DNA of 64,000 bases from Niallia endozanthoxylica (GTDB taxonomy: Bacteria; Bacillota; Bacilli; Bacillales; Cytobacillaceae). The notes beneath the pieces were generated by a model. The model ran no database searches and had not been told where the DNA came from. It was given only the letters and a program-made list of their open reading frames with translations. Position 1 is the stretch's first letter. Every line of letters begins with the position of its first letter. Positions 36,880 through 45,004 of this stretch are shown one piece after another. Where the stretch lies: positions 54,039-118,038 of the forward strand of contig NZ_VYKL01000007.1 in NCBI RefSeq assembly GCF_008710145.1, given 5' to 3'. A program made the position numbers and the translations under genes.

Positions 36880-37599
36880 ATGATAGAAAAAAATTCTCCT
36901 ATTCCTATTTATTATCAGTTAGCAGAACTCATTCAAGAAGAAATTGAAAGTGGGAACCTACAACCTGGAGATGCTCTCCCATCTGAGAGAGAATTTGCAG
37001 AAAAATATCAAATCAGTAGAATGACTGTTAGACAAGCCTTGAATTTACTTGAGAATAATGGAAAACTCTATAGAATTCAAGGGAAAGGTACTTTTGTTTC
37101 TGAGCAGAAAATTGAGAAGCACCTTCTTGGTTTAACAAGCTTTACAGAGGATATGACTGCTAGAGGGCTAAAACCAAGTAGTCGATTACTGCAATTTGAA
37201 ATCATCCCGGCAACCCTTCATATCGCAAATCAATTGTATATAAAAGAATATGACCCCGTTTATGAAATTAAAAGAATTCGCTTAGCCGATGACGTTCCGA
37301 TGGCCTTAGAAACGAATTATATTTCAGCTAACTTATTGAAGGGTCTTACGGAACAAATTATCAATCAATCACTTTATGCTTATATGGAGGCTCAAAGCAT
37401 AATTATTGAGAGTGCGTCACAAACGATAGAATCTTCCCTTGCTGAAGAAATGGAGGCAAACTTTTTAAAAGTAAAGGTAGGAGCACCTGTCATGCTTATT
37501 CAAAGGAACACATTCCTCCAGAATGGTACACCTGTTGAATTGGTGAAATCCATCTATCGTGCAGATCGTTATAAATTTACGATTCAAATGGGGCGATAA
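36880..37599 (+). CDS. nagR: GntR/HutC family repressor NagR (YvoA)
   Basis: A 239-residue repressor. The winged helix (about 8-75) has PLPSEREFAEKYQISRMTVRQAL-like content (ALPSEREFAEKYQISRMTV in this protein, residues 31-49) and the UTRA effector domain follows (about 95-235), with DPVYEIKRIR. It lies 81 bp after nagB and presumably belongs to the same operon, giving autoregulation. UTRA domains of this group bind GlcN-6-P or GlcNAc-6-P. Confidence 0.93.
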   Translation: MIEKNSPIPIYYQLAELIQEEIESGNLQPGDALPSEREFAEKYQISRMTVRQALNLLENNGKLYRIQGKGTFVSEQKIEKHLLGLTSFTEDMTARGLKPSSRLLQFEIIPATLHIANQLYIKEYDPVYEIKRIRLADDVPMALETNYISANLLKGLTEQIINQSLYAYMEAQSIIIESASQTIESSLAEEMEANFLKVKVGAPVMLIQRNTFLQNGTPVELVKSIYRADRYKFTIQMGR

Positions 37600-37639
37600 A
37601 ATGGATGAAGGCGGGAAACTTCAACCTGTCCAATCAAAT

Positions 37640-37671
37640 AAAATCCCTCCGCTTGGAAGCAGAGGGATTTT
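37640..37671. terminator. bidirectional terminator between nagR and the deacetylase gene
   Basis: AAAATCCCTC and GAGGGATTTT form a 10-bp stem with T-runs on both strands. Confidence 0.85.
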
Positions 37672-37672
37672 C

Positions 37673-38398
37673 CTATTCAACTATCCTAGCAAAATCCTCC
37701 ATGGTCGTTGAGTATTTGACATAGATTCTTGGTAAGAGATAGCGTTCGTTCTTTATGTTCTGCTCCTTATAGGGACCAGGTGTTGTAGTGAGACCAAATT
37801 GATAATATTTCTTTGTTTCTTCTACTACCCTAGGATTGAAATTTCCGTACGGATAGGATAGGGCAAGTACAGGTTTGCGGGTTATGTTTTCAATTTTTCC
37901 CTTTGCCTCCTTGAGTTCGTATTCTAGTTTCTCTCTTTTCGTCAAATCTGGGTGTGTTGCTGTATGGGATTGGATGGAAAATCCCGAATTCGCCAGCATT
38001 TTCAAATCGGCTGAAGTTAAGCGTCCGACACCGCCAATGAAATCTGAGATAACAAAAATCGTACCTGCTGGTTTAAAGCGCCTCGTTTGCAGTTTTTTTA
38101 ATATGTCGAAGGCTTTTAAATTGTTTTTATACCCATCATCAAAGGTAATAAAGATGGGTTTATTCACTTTCTTTCGATCCTCCCATTGTTCAAAGGTTAA
38201 TAACGTGTAGCCATGGTCACGCAAATACCTCATTTGCTCCTCGAAATTCTTCGGTGTGACATACAGTTCCTTTTGGCCGGTTCCTTTGTATTCATCAATC
38301 GAATGATAAACAAGAATCGGGATTCCTCGTTCTGCAAAAGCCTGTGAGGGGAAACACAAAAGAAATACCCATAGAAAAAGAATAGTTCCTTTTTTCAT
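37673..38398 (-). CDS. secreted polysaccharide deacetylase (NodB domain)
   Basis: A 241-residue exported enzyme. A signal peptide (KKGTILFLWVFLLCFPSQAF) precedes a NodB fold. The metal and catalytic residues are in FITFDDGYKNN (Asp-Asp) and SHTATHPDL (His-x3-His), with the SYPYGNFN motif 3. Such enzymes remove acetyl or acyl groups from peptidoglycan or poly-GlcNAc. The ATG at 38398 is favoured by AAGTGGTG upstream. Its closeness to nag genes may be chance, since it has its own direction and promoter. Confidence 0.88.
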   Translation of the reverse strand: MKKGTILFLWVFLLCFPSQAFAERGIPILVYHSIDEYKGTGQKELYVTPKNFEEQMRYLRDHGYTLLTFEQWEDRKKVNKPIFITFDDGYKNNLKAFDILKKLQTRRFKPAGTIFVISDFIGGVGRLTSADLKMLANSGFSIQSHTATHPDLTKREKLEYELKEAKGKIENITRKPVLALSYPYGNFNPRVVEETKKYYQFGLTTTPGPYKEQNIKNERYLLPRIYVKYSTTMEDFARIVE

Positions 38399-39001
38399 AA
38401 ACGCACCACTTTTCATTACTTTTTGCTTATTATTCCTCAGTTGATGGAAAATATGAAGAAAAGATAGGGTTCCTTTTCGGCATATGCACAGCTTTCCTCC
38501 CCTGACAATTAGTGTTAATCTTTCTATCAGGCAATTTTACCAAGAGGATTTAGTCGGAATGGTCAAAGAAGTGTTAGCTGCGACACAGCTTGCGCCCAAA
38601 TATTTAGATTTAGAAATTACGGAAAGTATAATGATGAATGCGGATTATGCGATGAAAAAGCTAAGGGATTTAAAGGAAATCGGGGTGCAGATTTCAATCG
38701 ATGACTTTGGGACAGACTATTCATCCTTGTCCTACTTAAAGCATCTGCCTGTCGACCGTTTGAAAATTGATCAATCCTTTGTCCGTGACATCGTCTATAA
38801 TCGGGAAGAAACAGATACAGCTATTGTCTCAATAATTATCTCACTCGCAAATAACCTGAACCTGAATGTAATAGCTGAAGGGGTTAACAACAGTTGACCG
38901 TTTTCGTATAAAAAGGTAGAAATATATAGAAATTAATAATGTGTTATTTTAGTATTTGAATATTTAAATGGTAAATATTACAATTGATTTAGGGTCAGTT
39001 A

Positions 39002-39148
39002 ATGACAATGAAAGAAGCAAAAGAAGGAATAAGAGCGTCAACTAAAATAATTCAGAATATTCATAATGAAAAATGCAAAGAACGACAGAAAACAGTGAAG
39101 GAGTCGATTATGGATGTTCAAAACCTATCAAACGAAGTTGAAGAATGA
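39002..39148 (+). CDS. possible 48-aa protein overlapping tnpB
   Basis: MTMKEAKEGIRASTKIIQNI begins a 48-residue basic helical frame that ends 32 bp inside the tnpB gene in another frame. The site before its ATG (AGGGTCAG) is weak. It may serve translational coupling or be a chance frame. Confidence 0.35.
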   Translation: MTMKEAKEGIRASTKIIQNIHNEKCKERQKTVKESIMDVQNLSNEVEE

Positions 39149-40667
39149 CCTAATCGTTCTCAAGAATACTAGCACCCTACCTGTTTATGAGTATTTCCAT
39201 CAGATTGCCAAATACTTTGGCATGCTAGAAAGAAAGCTCTTTGTTGATTTATATGTGCGAAAGAAACCATCAGGTGATGTAAAGAAATTCTATTGTGCTA
39301 CATACAACATAACGGCTCGTCAATATAACAGCATCAAAAAACAATTAGATGGCCGAATTTCATCAAAGTTGGAATTATCGAAGTTATATATGAAAGAATG
39401 GAATGAAAAAATCAAAAGCACGACTAAACGGATCAAATCAAAAGAAGAACAGAAAGCGAAACTTCAATCTACACTTCTCAAAATGAAGGGAAATGAAGCA
39501 AATTTCCTTAAAAAGGTGAAGCGATATCGGAATATAAAGAGATTTATTCACCAAAAGAAAAGAAAGCTATATTCTATGAACCTGAAACTAAAGAAAGTAG
39601 AGAGCGATTTTCATCATGGGATTGTAAGGATTTGTTTTGGCTCAAAAGAACTGTTCCAAAAACAATTTCATCTTGAGGAAAATGGCCTGACTTTTCAACA
39701 GTGGAAAAAAGAATGGGGAGAAAAAAGAGCAGCCCAATTCACCTTTATCGGTTCAAAAGACGAAACATTCGGGAATCAATCATGCACGTATGATTTAGAG
39801 AATCATCTGAGAATTCGTGTGTTTTCAAAAGATGAAGAAGTGTTTGGCAACTATGTCACCCTTAAAAATGTTCAGTTCGGTTATGGACAAGAAAATATAG
39901 ATAAGGCCAAAATCTCCAGCCTAGGTTATACCAAAGGAAAAAGGAACCCAGTTAAATACTACAGAGCGTTAACGTGGAAGTTTGTTCGTAAGAGTGGCCA
40001 TTGGTATGCATGCGTTTCGGTTGATGTGGATGTTCCGCCCATTATCACATTGAAAAACAACGGAGTTCTTTCGATTGATTTTAACTACGGTTTCTTAGCT
40101 GTATCCGATGTAGACGGATTTGGAAATCTCGTGTATTCCTTTCAAGTTCCCTATCAATCAACTCATTGCACAAGCGAACAAACAAAGCAAAGCCTCAGCG
40201 TAGCTTTAAAAGCGGTCGTCCAATATGCGGTAAAAAAAGCAAAACCAATTGGGTTTGAGAACTTAGATTTCAAAAGGAAAAAACAAAATTTGAAGCAGAT
40301 GTCCTCAAAACAAGCAAAAATGTTAAGTGGCTTTGCTTATTCCACTTATCAATCGCTGTTGCAAAGCAAATGTGAAGCAGCTGGTATTGAATCGATTGCA
40401 GTAAATCCTGCCTATACGAGTCAAATTGGACAGCATAAGTTTATGAAAAAGTACGGGATTAGCTCACACGAAAGTGCAGCACTTGTCATTGGCAGAAGAG
40501 GTTTACACTTCAAAAGAATCGAAAAAATTCCTCCACACCACATTTTAAATCAGAAAAAGAAAGACTCTATCTTACAAATGGACAGACGGAGCCAGTGGAA
40601 AGAGATTGGTCAGCAATGGAAGAACTATAGTTTTAACAATAAACTGTATGTATTATATCGAATCTAG
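39114..40667 (+). CDS. divergent TnpB-like RNA-guided nuclease-family protein (IS200/IS605 accessory protein)
   Basis: A 517-residue protein. The N-terminal half is rich in Lys and helical, fitting a RuvC-preceding RNA/DNA-binding region. RuvC motif I has D322 in LSIDFNYGFLAVSD and motif II has E382 in IGFENLDF. Motif III reads NPAYTSQIG then GISSHESAALVIGRRG: the usual RDxNAA Asp is His452, and the two CxxC zinc-finger pairs are absent. Typical TnpB is about 350-420 aa, so this is long. AAGGAG lies 10 nt before the ATG. The changed third motif may weaken or alter cleavage, though such variants seem recurrent. Confidence 0.8.
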   Translation: MFKTYQTKLKNDLIVLKNTSTLPVYEYFHQIAKYFGMLERKLFVDLYVRKKPSGDVKKFYCATYNITARQYNSIKKQLDGRISSKLELSKLYMKEWNEKIKSTTKRIKSKEEQKAKLQSTLLKMKGNEANFLKKVKRYRNIKRFIHQKKRKLYSMNLKLKKVESDFHHGIVRICFGSKELFQKQFHLEENGLTFQQWKKEWGEKRAAQFTFIGSKDETFGNQSCTYDLENHLRIRVFSKDEEVFGNYVTLKNVQFGYGQENIDKAKISSLGYTKGKRNPVKYYRALTWKFVRKSGHWYACVSVDVDVPPIITLKNNGVLSIDFNYGFLAVSDVDGFGNLVYSFQVPYQSTHCTSEQTKQSLSVALKAVVQYAVKKAKPIGFENLDFKRKKQNLKQMSSKQAKMLSGFAYSTYQSLLQSKCEAAGIESIAVNPAYTSQIGQHKFMKKYGISSHESAALVIGRRGLHFKRIEKIPPHHILNQKKKDSILQMDRRSQWKEIGQQWKNYSFNNKLYVLYRI

Positions 40668-40942
40668 TTGCATGTACGGTGGCAATGCCATGTTGAACCT
40701 GTAAGGAAGAAAGCATGCCCATGAAATCGTAGATTTACGTGCAACACCGAAAGACTTAGCAGGTATTGGATTACCCATCAAGGCAGTGGTACTGGTCCTC
40801 AGATGTCCTCGGCTATCTGTGTGATGTAGCTTGACACCTTTGATGTGAGAGTGAAATTCTCTCATGCGAACCGTAAGGGGGTTATCGTTCTTGCCCTTGC
40901 GTTAAGTAGACTTATACTTATTTCTACTTATCTTCGAACGGT
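40668..40942 (+). ncRNA. predicted omegaRNA / right-end structured region of the TnpB element
   Basis: This non-coding stretch after tnpB contains several stems: CCTCAGATGTCCTCGG, TGAGAG-TGAAA-TTCTCTCA (about 40846-40864), and the terminal AAGTAGA/TCTACTT hairpin. TnpB guide RNAs come from exactly this position and strand. Exact ends cannot be set without other copies. An in-frame run through its last part (from 40845) only fuses noise to the EAL remnant. Confidence 0.55.
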
Positions 40943-41184
40943 GGAAACTGACACACAAAAGGAATTTTTGAAAAGTCGCCGCTGTCAGCAAATCCAAGGC
41001 TATCTCTTCTGTCCGCCGCTATTTCCGGAGGAGTTTCATGAGAAATTTGAGAGTTTGAAACAAGGGAGTTTGAGATAAGTGAGTTTTGCTGAAAATGCAG
41101 TAGAAAGCTATTTAACAAAAATACGTGTTTTTCAAGCAAAAAAAGAAGCAGGACCACTGTCTTGCCTCTTTATTACATCAAAAC

Positions 41185-42276
41185 CTATAAGTAACTAAGC
41201 GTCAAAATCACAATGATCGGTACGAGTATTATGATGTACCCGATTGGGTTGGCAAAGTTCAAGGTCCAGCCGACTCCGAATCTTTTTTCCACAAAGATGG
41301 AAGGGTCGCTTTTGTTGAAGTAAAAAAGGCCGCCTTTCCAATATTCATCTTCATCATAGTCCCCGATTCCTTCCGCTTGTACATCTGCAGACTTATTCCC
41401 AGCCGTTCCTACTTTTACTGCAAAAATAATCGTACCTGCCAGCACAATAAGCATGAATACCAGAGGCAAGGCAAACATAACGGCATCTCCTGCTAAGTTC
41501 TCATGTATCGTGGATAATTGAAAGAATGAAAATAACATGGTAAGCAACACGCTTATGATAAATGTAAACCAGCTTGAATACTTTCTTAATGCAAGCTGCC
41601 GAGTACGAGTTCCTTTTGGATTTGTAGCACTTACTTTAATACCTGAACGCTTCTGCGATAGATTTATAGCCATCATCATTGCTTGCATGACTAACAGAAT
41701 TAACGGCATTTGAATGGCTGAAACAGGATTTTTAGCTGTAAAGGCATCTGGTTTACCATTGATTCCCCAGTGCGTTGGGATTTGTTCGGGAAGGACTGGA
41801 TATTTCATAATGGTATAGATTAAGACACCGATTGTAATGAACATCGGCAGTAGGAAGACAGACCATGGAAGCATTTCATCCTGAACTCTTGCCGATAAGT
41901 CAGCGGTTTTGACCTGCTTTACATTTTCTCCCCATTTCTCAGCCTTTTTTCGTTGAACGGTTTTTCCATGGTAAAAAAAGTATAGCGCAAGGCTCAATAT
42001 CATGATGCCAAATTGAATGGCTGTCCCGATTAAAACCATGAGTTCTTCGTTTGGGTTCGTTTGGCTATACCAAAAGAAGAAAAAGATGAGGGTTGTGGCA
42101 GAAACAGCAGCGACAATAATGGAATAGGTTTTTTTAAAACTTAGAAGCTTATCATCTGTTACATGTGATTCTGGAACAGATACGCCAAATATAACTGACC
42201 GTCTAACTAAATAGGGGATGGCAGACTCCATACAGGCCATAAACAGGATTAATATGAAAAAGACGATAAATGCCAT
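41185..42276 (-). CDS. DUF1648/DUF5808 membrane protein
   Basis: A 363-residue protein with about eight membrane helices. A DUF1648 segment (YPVLPEQIPTHWGINGKPD) and a C-terminal DUF5808 motif (YWKGGLFYFNKSDPS then GVGWTLNFANP) are present. The ATG at 42276 follows AAAGGAGAAAC. It lies 57 bp after a GntR-family gene in the same direction, a pairing seen in many Bacillus genomes (YtrA-like regulator plus membrane protein). Function is unknown; some relatives take part in cell-envelope or signal responses. Confidence 0.85.
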   Translation of the reverse strand: MAFIVFFILILFMACMESAIPYLVRRSVIFGVSVPESHVTDDKLLSFKKTYSIIVAAVSATTLIFFFFWYSQTNPNEELMVLIGTAIQFGIMILSLALYFFYHGKTVQRKKAEKWGENVKQVKTADLSARVQDEMLPWSVFLLPMFITIGVLIYTIMKYPVLPEQIPTHWGINGKPDAFTAKNPVSAIQMPLILLVMQAMMMAINLSQKRSGIKVSATNPKGTRTRQLALRKYSSWFTFIISVLLTMLFSFFQLSTIHENLAGDAVMFALPLVFMLIVLAGTIIFAVKVGTAGNKSADVQAEGIGDYDEDEYWKGGLFYFNKSDPSIFVEKRFGVGWTLNFANPIGYIIILVPIIVILTLSYL

Positions 42277-42332
42277 ATAGGTTTCTCCTTTCAATGTTTG
42301 TAAATAGTGGAAATAGAATGAGGACATTTGGA

Positions 42333-42719
42333 TTATGTCTTGCCCTTGAAATCATCGATTACTCTGGAGACAAGTGCTTCAATTTGCTCTCTAGTCAATC
42401 CAGCAACCAATGCTTCCGCAATAACAGGTTTACATGCATCGATAAATCGTTCATCATAGAGATTTTCTTTTAATAGCTCATCTGTGGAGCGAATGATAGC
42501 ACCGGACTTAGGTACGATTCGAATAATACCTTTTTTCTCTAATTGGTGATAGCTTTTGCTCACTGTATGCATATTCACACCTAAATCTGCGGCAAACGCT
42601 CTTACAGATGGCAGTGAATCCCCAGGAATCAGTTTCCCTCGAGCAATCCCCTCAATAATCTGATTCGACAACTGTGTATAAATCGGAATATCCGATTGGG
42701 GTTCGATATGAATAATCAC
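42333..42719 (-). CDS. GntR family regulator, YtrA subfamily
   Basis: A 128-residue regulator with an N-terminal winged helix containing DSLPSVRAFAADLGVNMHTV and a short C-terminal helical tail, the YtrA subfamily layout. The 363-aa membrane protein gene follows. GGAGGG precedes the start. Such regulators usually repress their own operon. Confidence 0.9.
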   Translation of the reverse strand: MIIHIEPQSDIPIYTQLSNQIIEGIARGKLIPGDSLPSVRAFAADLGVNMHTVSKSYHQLEKKGIIRIVPKSGAIIRSTDELLKENLYDERFIDACKPVIAEALVAGLTREQIEALVSRVIDDFKGKT

Positions 42720-43034
42720 CCTCCATCCCTCCTATCTGTTCTACTCTTATTATAACAAAATTGTTCTACTATTCATAGAACAGAAGAAACCAAAATGATT
42801 CTATTATTTCCAATAACTATTAATTTTTGTGCGCTTTGAATTCGGTCTTTTTTAATTTAACCAATCTGAATACTTAGAAATGAAAAGCTGGAAATGGTTT
42901 TTTATATATTTTCTGAATATTTTTACTTTATGAAGGGTCGTTATCATAGGAAAGTATCTTATTTATAAAAGGTGGTTCATACTAACAAGAGTTCTAAAGG
43001 AAGCAGGTATTTTTTCAGGGGATAACATGTAGGG

Positions 43035-43063
43035 TTGACTAAAAAGTTATACTGAAATATAGT
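43035..43063 (+). promoter_or_regulatory. sigmaA-type promoter
   Basis: TTGACT, 17 nt, TATAGT. It would start transcription near 43070 and read through the structured segment into the small gene at 43438. Confidence 0.6.
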
Positions 43064-43194
43064 GGGATTTTTGTAAATTGTTTTACTATTTTTTTACGTA
43101 TTTTCATGTTACTAGTAATTATGATACGCTCGTATTGGAATTAAGATGATCCGCTCTTATGATACATCGAATGAATTTAATGGTTTAACTTCAT

Positions 43195-43400
43195 TCAGCA
43201 TTCATCCTCCACTTCTACAAGTGGGGGATGAATGCAAGTTGCTCTTCGATTCAGTGTGGGCCCAAACCTCGGCTGAATAAAGTTAAGCCTCCGGCGGATG
43301 TCTCGGATTTTTTAAGGGTAATTTATCGAGCGAGCTCAGGTAATCCGGACGCAAATTCGACGGGCGAATTTGATATAAGAGTCTTTACGGTTCAATATGT
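43195..43400 (+). ncRNA. structured segment: orphan transposon right end (omegaRNA-like) or leader RNA
   Basis: Starts with the palindrome CATTCATCCTCCACTT / AGTGGGGGATGAATG (43199-43233), then GGCCCAAACCTCGGCTGAAT, GCCTCCGGCGGATG and GGTAATCCGGACGCAAATTCG with several short stems. Base composition is richer in G+C than its surroundings. It resembles, from memory, the right ends of IS1341-type TnpB elements; no tnpB is attached. A riboswitch-like leader is the alternative. Confidence 0.4.
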
Positions 43401-43437
43401 CATTCATTCCAAAATTTCTATTATGGAGAGGTGTATA

Positions 43438-43635
43438 ATGATGGCAGTCACTGAACAACACATTCAAAACGACTATGTAATACTAAAACAAATTTTGAAA
43501 CTTAGGAACAACCTAGGGGAACTATATACTCAAAGCGGGGGAAACAGCTCCAAATATATAAATCTATCACTTCAGTTAGGAGCATTAGAAAAACAATACA
43601 TTGAAGAAAAAATAAAGCTACTGGAAGAACAGTAA
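43438..43635 (+). CDS. small helical protein (65 aa)
   Basis: MMAVTEQHIQNDYVILKQIL starts a helical protein with GNSSKYINLSLQLGALEKQY. The pattern loosely resembles Spo0E-like phosphatases (loop then INLSxxLxxL), but the SQxLD signature is not there. GGAGAGG is 6 nt before the ATG. The bidirectional terminator at 43645-43690 follows. Function unknown. Confidence 0.65.
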   Translation: MMAVTEQHIQNDYVILKQILKLRNNLGELYTQSGGNSSKYINLSLQLGALEKQYIEEKIKLLEEQ

Positions 43636-43644
43636 GCAGAATAT

Positions 43645-43690
43645 AGGTTCTTTTGCTTCCGATTGATATTCAGACGGAAGCAAAAGACCT
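43645..43690. terminator. bidirectional terminator
   Basis: AGGTTCTTTTGCTTCCG and CGGAAGCAAAAGACCT pair with one mismatch over a 14-nt loop; T-runs on both sides. Confidence 0.85.
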
Positions 43691-43694
43691 TTTT

Positions 43695-43949
43695 TTATTG
43701 CAGGTTTTGATAGGTCATAACCACTTCTTGTGCGCGCTGCAGTTTTTCTTGTGCTTTTTGAACGTCATATTGTTCTTGTTTTACCTTCTGTTGGGCTTGT
43801 TTTAATTGCTGAAACTCCATTTCCTCCTGCTGCTTGGCCTTTAATAATTCATTTTCCTCTATTTGTAGTTCTGCATGTGCCTTTTGAACCTCATTTTGTG
43901 CATATTGTAACTGTTTTTCAGTGTTATGCTTCTGATTATTCTGTGTCAT
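43695..43949 (-). CDS. small coiled-coil protein (84 aa)
   Basis: An almost wholly helical Gln/Glu/Lys-rich protein with heptad spacing (KHNTEKQLQYAQNEVQKAHA, LQRAQEVVMTYQNLQ). GGAGG precedes the ATG. No cysteine or membrane segment. No family recognised; such proteins in Bacillaceae are often sporulation-linked. Confidence 0.7.
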   Translation of the reverse strand: MTQNNQKHNTEKQLQYAQNEVQKAHAELQIEENELLKAKQQEEMEFQQLKQAQQKVKQEQYDVQKAQEKLQRAQEVVMTYQNLQ

Positions 43950-44175
43950 GAATAAGCCTCCAGAATCAGTATTTGGAACTTACATGCCCATTAGTTATAG
44001 TGCTCATCTTTGGATGTAATATGCTTTGATTCTGCAAGCGGAATATTTGTAATGTTATGAAGATTACGATATATTTCTGTTATAATACAACTTTTTAGTA
44101 TCGGTATAGGAAAATGATTAATTAACAGCCTAGAATTTCTGATTATTAATTTATTAGAAATTAGGAGGGATAAAA

Positions 44176-44646
44176 TTGAAAGCGCTTGATATCATGAACA
44201 AAAAGGTCATTAAAGTAAAGAAAGAGAACAGTGTAGGGTTGGTTATCGAAAAATTGATTGAACATGGTCTTAGTGGTCTCCCGGTTGTGAATGACAAAAA
44301 TGAAATGGTTGCATACATAAGTGACGGTGATATCATGCGTTATATCGGGAGACAAAAGGACCAAGTCTTTGGCACGTTATTTTTTTCGCAGATTATGCAA
44401 GGTGACCATGATGATTTTGAGGGCAGGGCTAAACGATTAATGGACTTAAATGTGATGGAGATTGCCCAGACAAAGGTATACAAAATATCATCTGAGGTAG
44501 AGGTAGAGGATATCGCCGCTTTTCTAGGGGAAAAGGATATTCAAAAAATACCTGTGGTGCGAAACGGTGCACTCGTCGGTATGGTAAGCCGCGGTGACAT
44601 CATTCGAAATACATTTATTCTGCAAGAAAAAAGAGCTGTTATGTAA
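44176..44646 (+). CDS. CBS-domain pair protein
   Basis: A 156-residue protein made of two CBS motifs, which usually bind adenosyl nucleotides. The first spans about residues 1-60 (GLSGLPVVNDKNEMVAYISD) and the second about 90-150 (DIQKIPVVRNGALVGMVSRG). The TTG start at 44176 has AGGAGGG 7-8 nt upstream. It stands alone and has no enzymatic domain, so it is probably an energy-state sensor for an unknown partner. Confidence 0.88.
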   Translation: MKALDIMNKKVIKVKKENSVGLVIEKLIEHGLSGLPVVNDKNEMVAYISDGDIMRYIGRQKDQVFGTLFFSQIMQGDHDDFEGRAKRLMDLNVMEIAQTKVYKISSEVEVEDIAAFLGEKDIQKIPVVRNGALVGMVSRGDIIRNTFILQEKRAVM

Positions 44647-44652
44647 AAAATG

Positions 44653-44675
44653 GGGACAGTTACATGGGCTGTCCC
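44653..44675 (+). terminator. terminator after the CBS gene
   Basis: GGGACAG and CTGTCCC form a 7-bp stem with a 9-nt loop, followed by TATTTGTTTTT. Confidence 0.85.
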
Positions 44676-44738
44676 TATTTGTTTTTGTTTAAAGGGCAGG
44701 CTATTGAGGGATGTTCTGCTGCATTCAAAATAGGTTCT

Positions 44739-44876
44739 CTATTCCCAGCCATCCCACCACATTTTAAATCCACGTTCAGCAATAGGCTTAACAGGTTCAT
44801 TGATTTCATCAGGAGCAAATAACGGGTTTTCCTCCAATGTGTTTTCTTCTTCTAAAAATTCTTCTTCTGGTTTCAT
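44739..44876 (-). CDS. very small acidic protein (45 aa)
   Basis: MKPEEEFLEEENTLEENPLF begins the protein, which ends in GFKMWWDGWE with three Trp. The ATG at 44876 follows GGAGG with 8-nt spacing, a better start than the ATG at 44882. It shares this ribosome-site layout (GGAGGTGAT) with the next small gene. Unknown function. Confidence 0.65.
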   Translation of the reverse strand: MKPEEEFLEEENTLEENPLFAPDEINEPVKPIAERGFKMWWDGWE

Positions 44877-45004
44877 GTTCATCACCTCCATTTCTAGTGT
44901 TGACGAATAGATGGTTATTATAATGGGATTACCAAAGTTTCACTAAATGTTCAAATTCTCTGCCATCCTGCTTTTTAAGATGGAAGCAGGAGAAAATATC
45001 CTGC

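Larger units (their letters stand above)
38885..40942 (+). mobile_element. TnpB-type insertion element (about 2.06 kb, no tnpA)
   Basis: Borders are deduced from the split EAL gene and can slide up to 3 bp because GGT occurs at both junctions. The left end begins TTAACAACAGTTGACC. The right end ends with the hairpin AAGTAGA/TCTACTT (about 40903-40930) and TTATCTTCGAACG. It contains a short frame, a tnpB-like gene and a structured 3' region. No HUH transposase is present, so movement would need one in trans. No long target duplication. Confidence 0.75.
38484..41078 (+). pseudogene. EAL-domain c-di-GMP phosphodiesterase, 5'-truncated and split by a TnpB element
   Basis: The first part (38484-38884) encodes the middle of an EAL domain: ISVNLSIRQF, LEITESIMM, IDDFGTDYSSLSYLKHLP, DRLKIDQSFV and NVIAEG. 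The second part (40943-41078) continues with VETDTQKEFL and QGYLFCPPLFPEEF. Removing 38885-40942 (2058 bp, divisible by 3) joins them in frame as AEGVETD. The N-terminal section with the EAL signature itself is absent before 38484, with no ribosome binding site, so even the joined gene would be defective. Confidence 0.85.
42720..43437. other. 718-bp gene-free region with a promoter and a structured segment
   Basis: The first 300 bp are AT-rich and hold the GntR promoter. A sigmaA-type promoter (43035-43063) and a folded GC-richer segment (43195-43400) follow and are listed separately. The open frame running from 43228 into the next gene crosses the folded segment and is not a convincing N-terminal extension. 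Confidence 0.6.

Noticed and set aside
40845..40942. Frame joining the TnpB right end to the EAL remnant
   Set aside because: Only the part from 40943 matches the EAL family; the first 33 codons lie in the element and look non-coding.
38885..40942. Interpretation of the TnpB insertion as a splicing IStron (group I intron)
   Set aside because: The sliding junction does not allow a 5' exon ending in U together with an intron ending in G, and no clear group I core was recognised; RNA data could reopen this.
43228..43437. N-terminal extension of the small helical protein
   Set aside because: It reads through the GC-rich folded segment with Cys/Pro-rich noise; a proper ribosome site and start exist at 43438.
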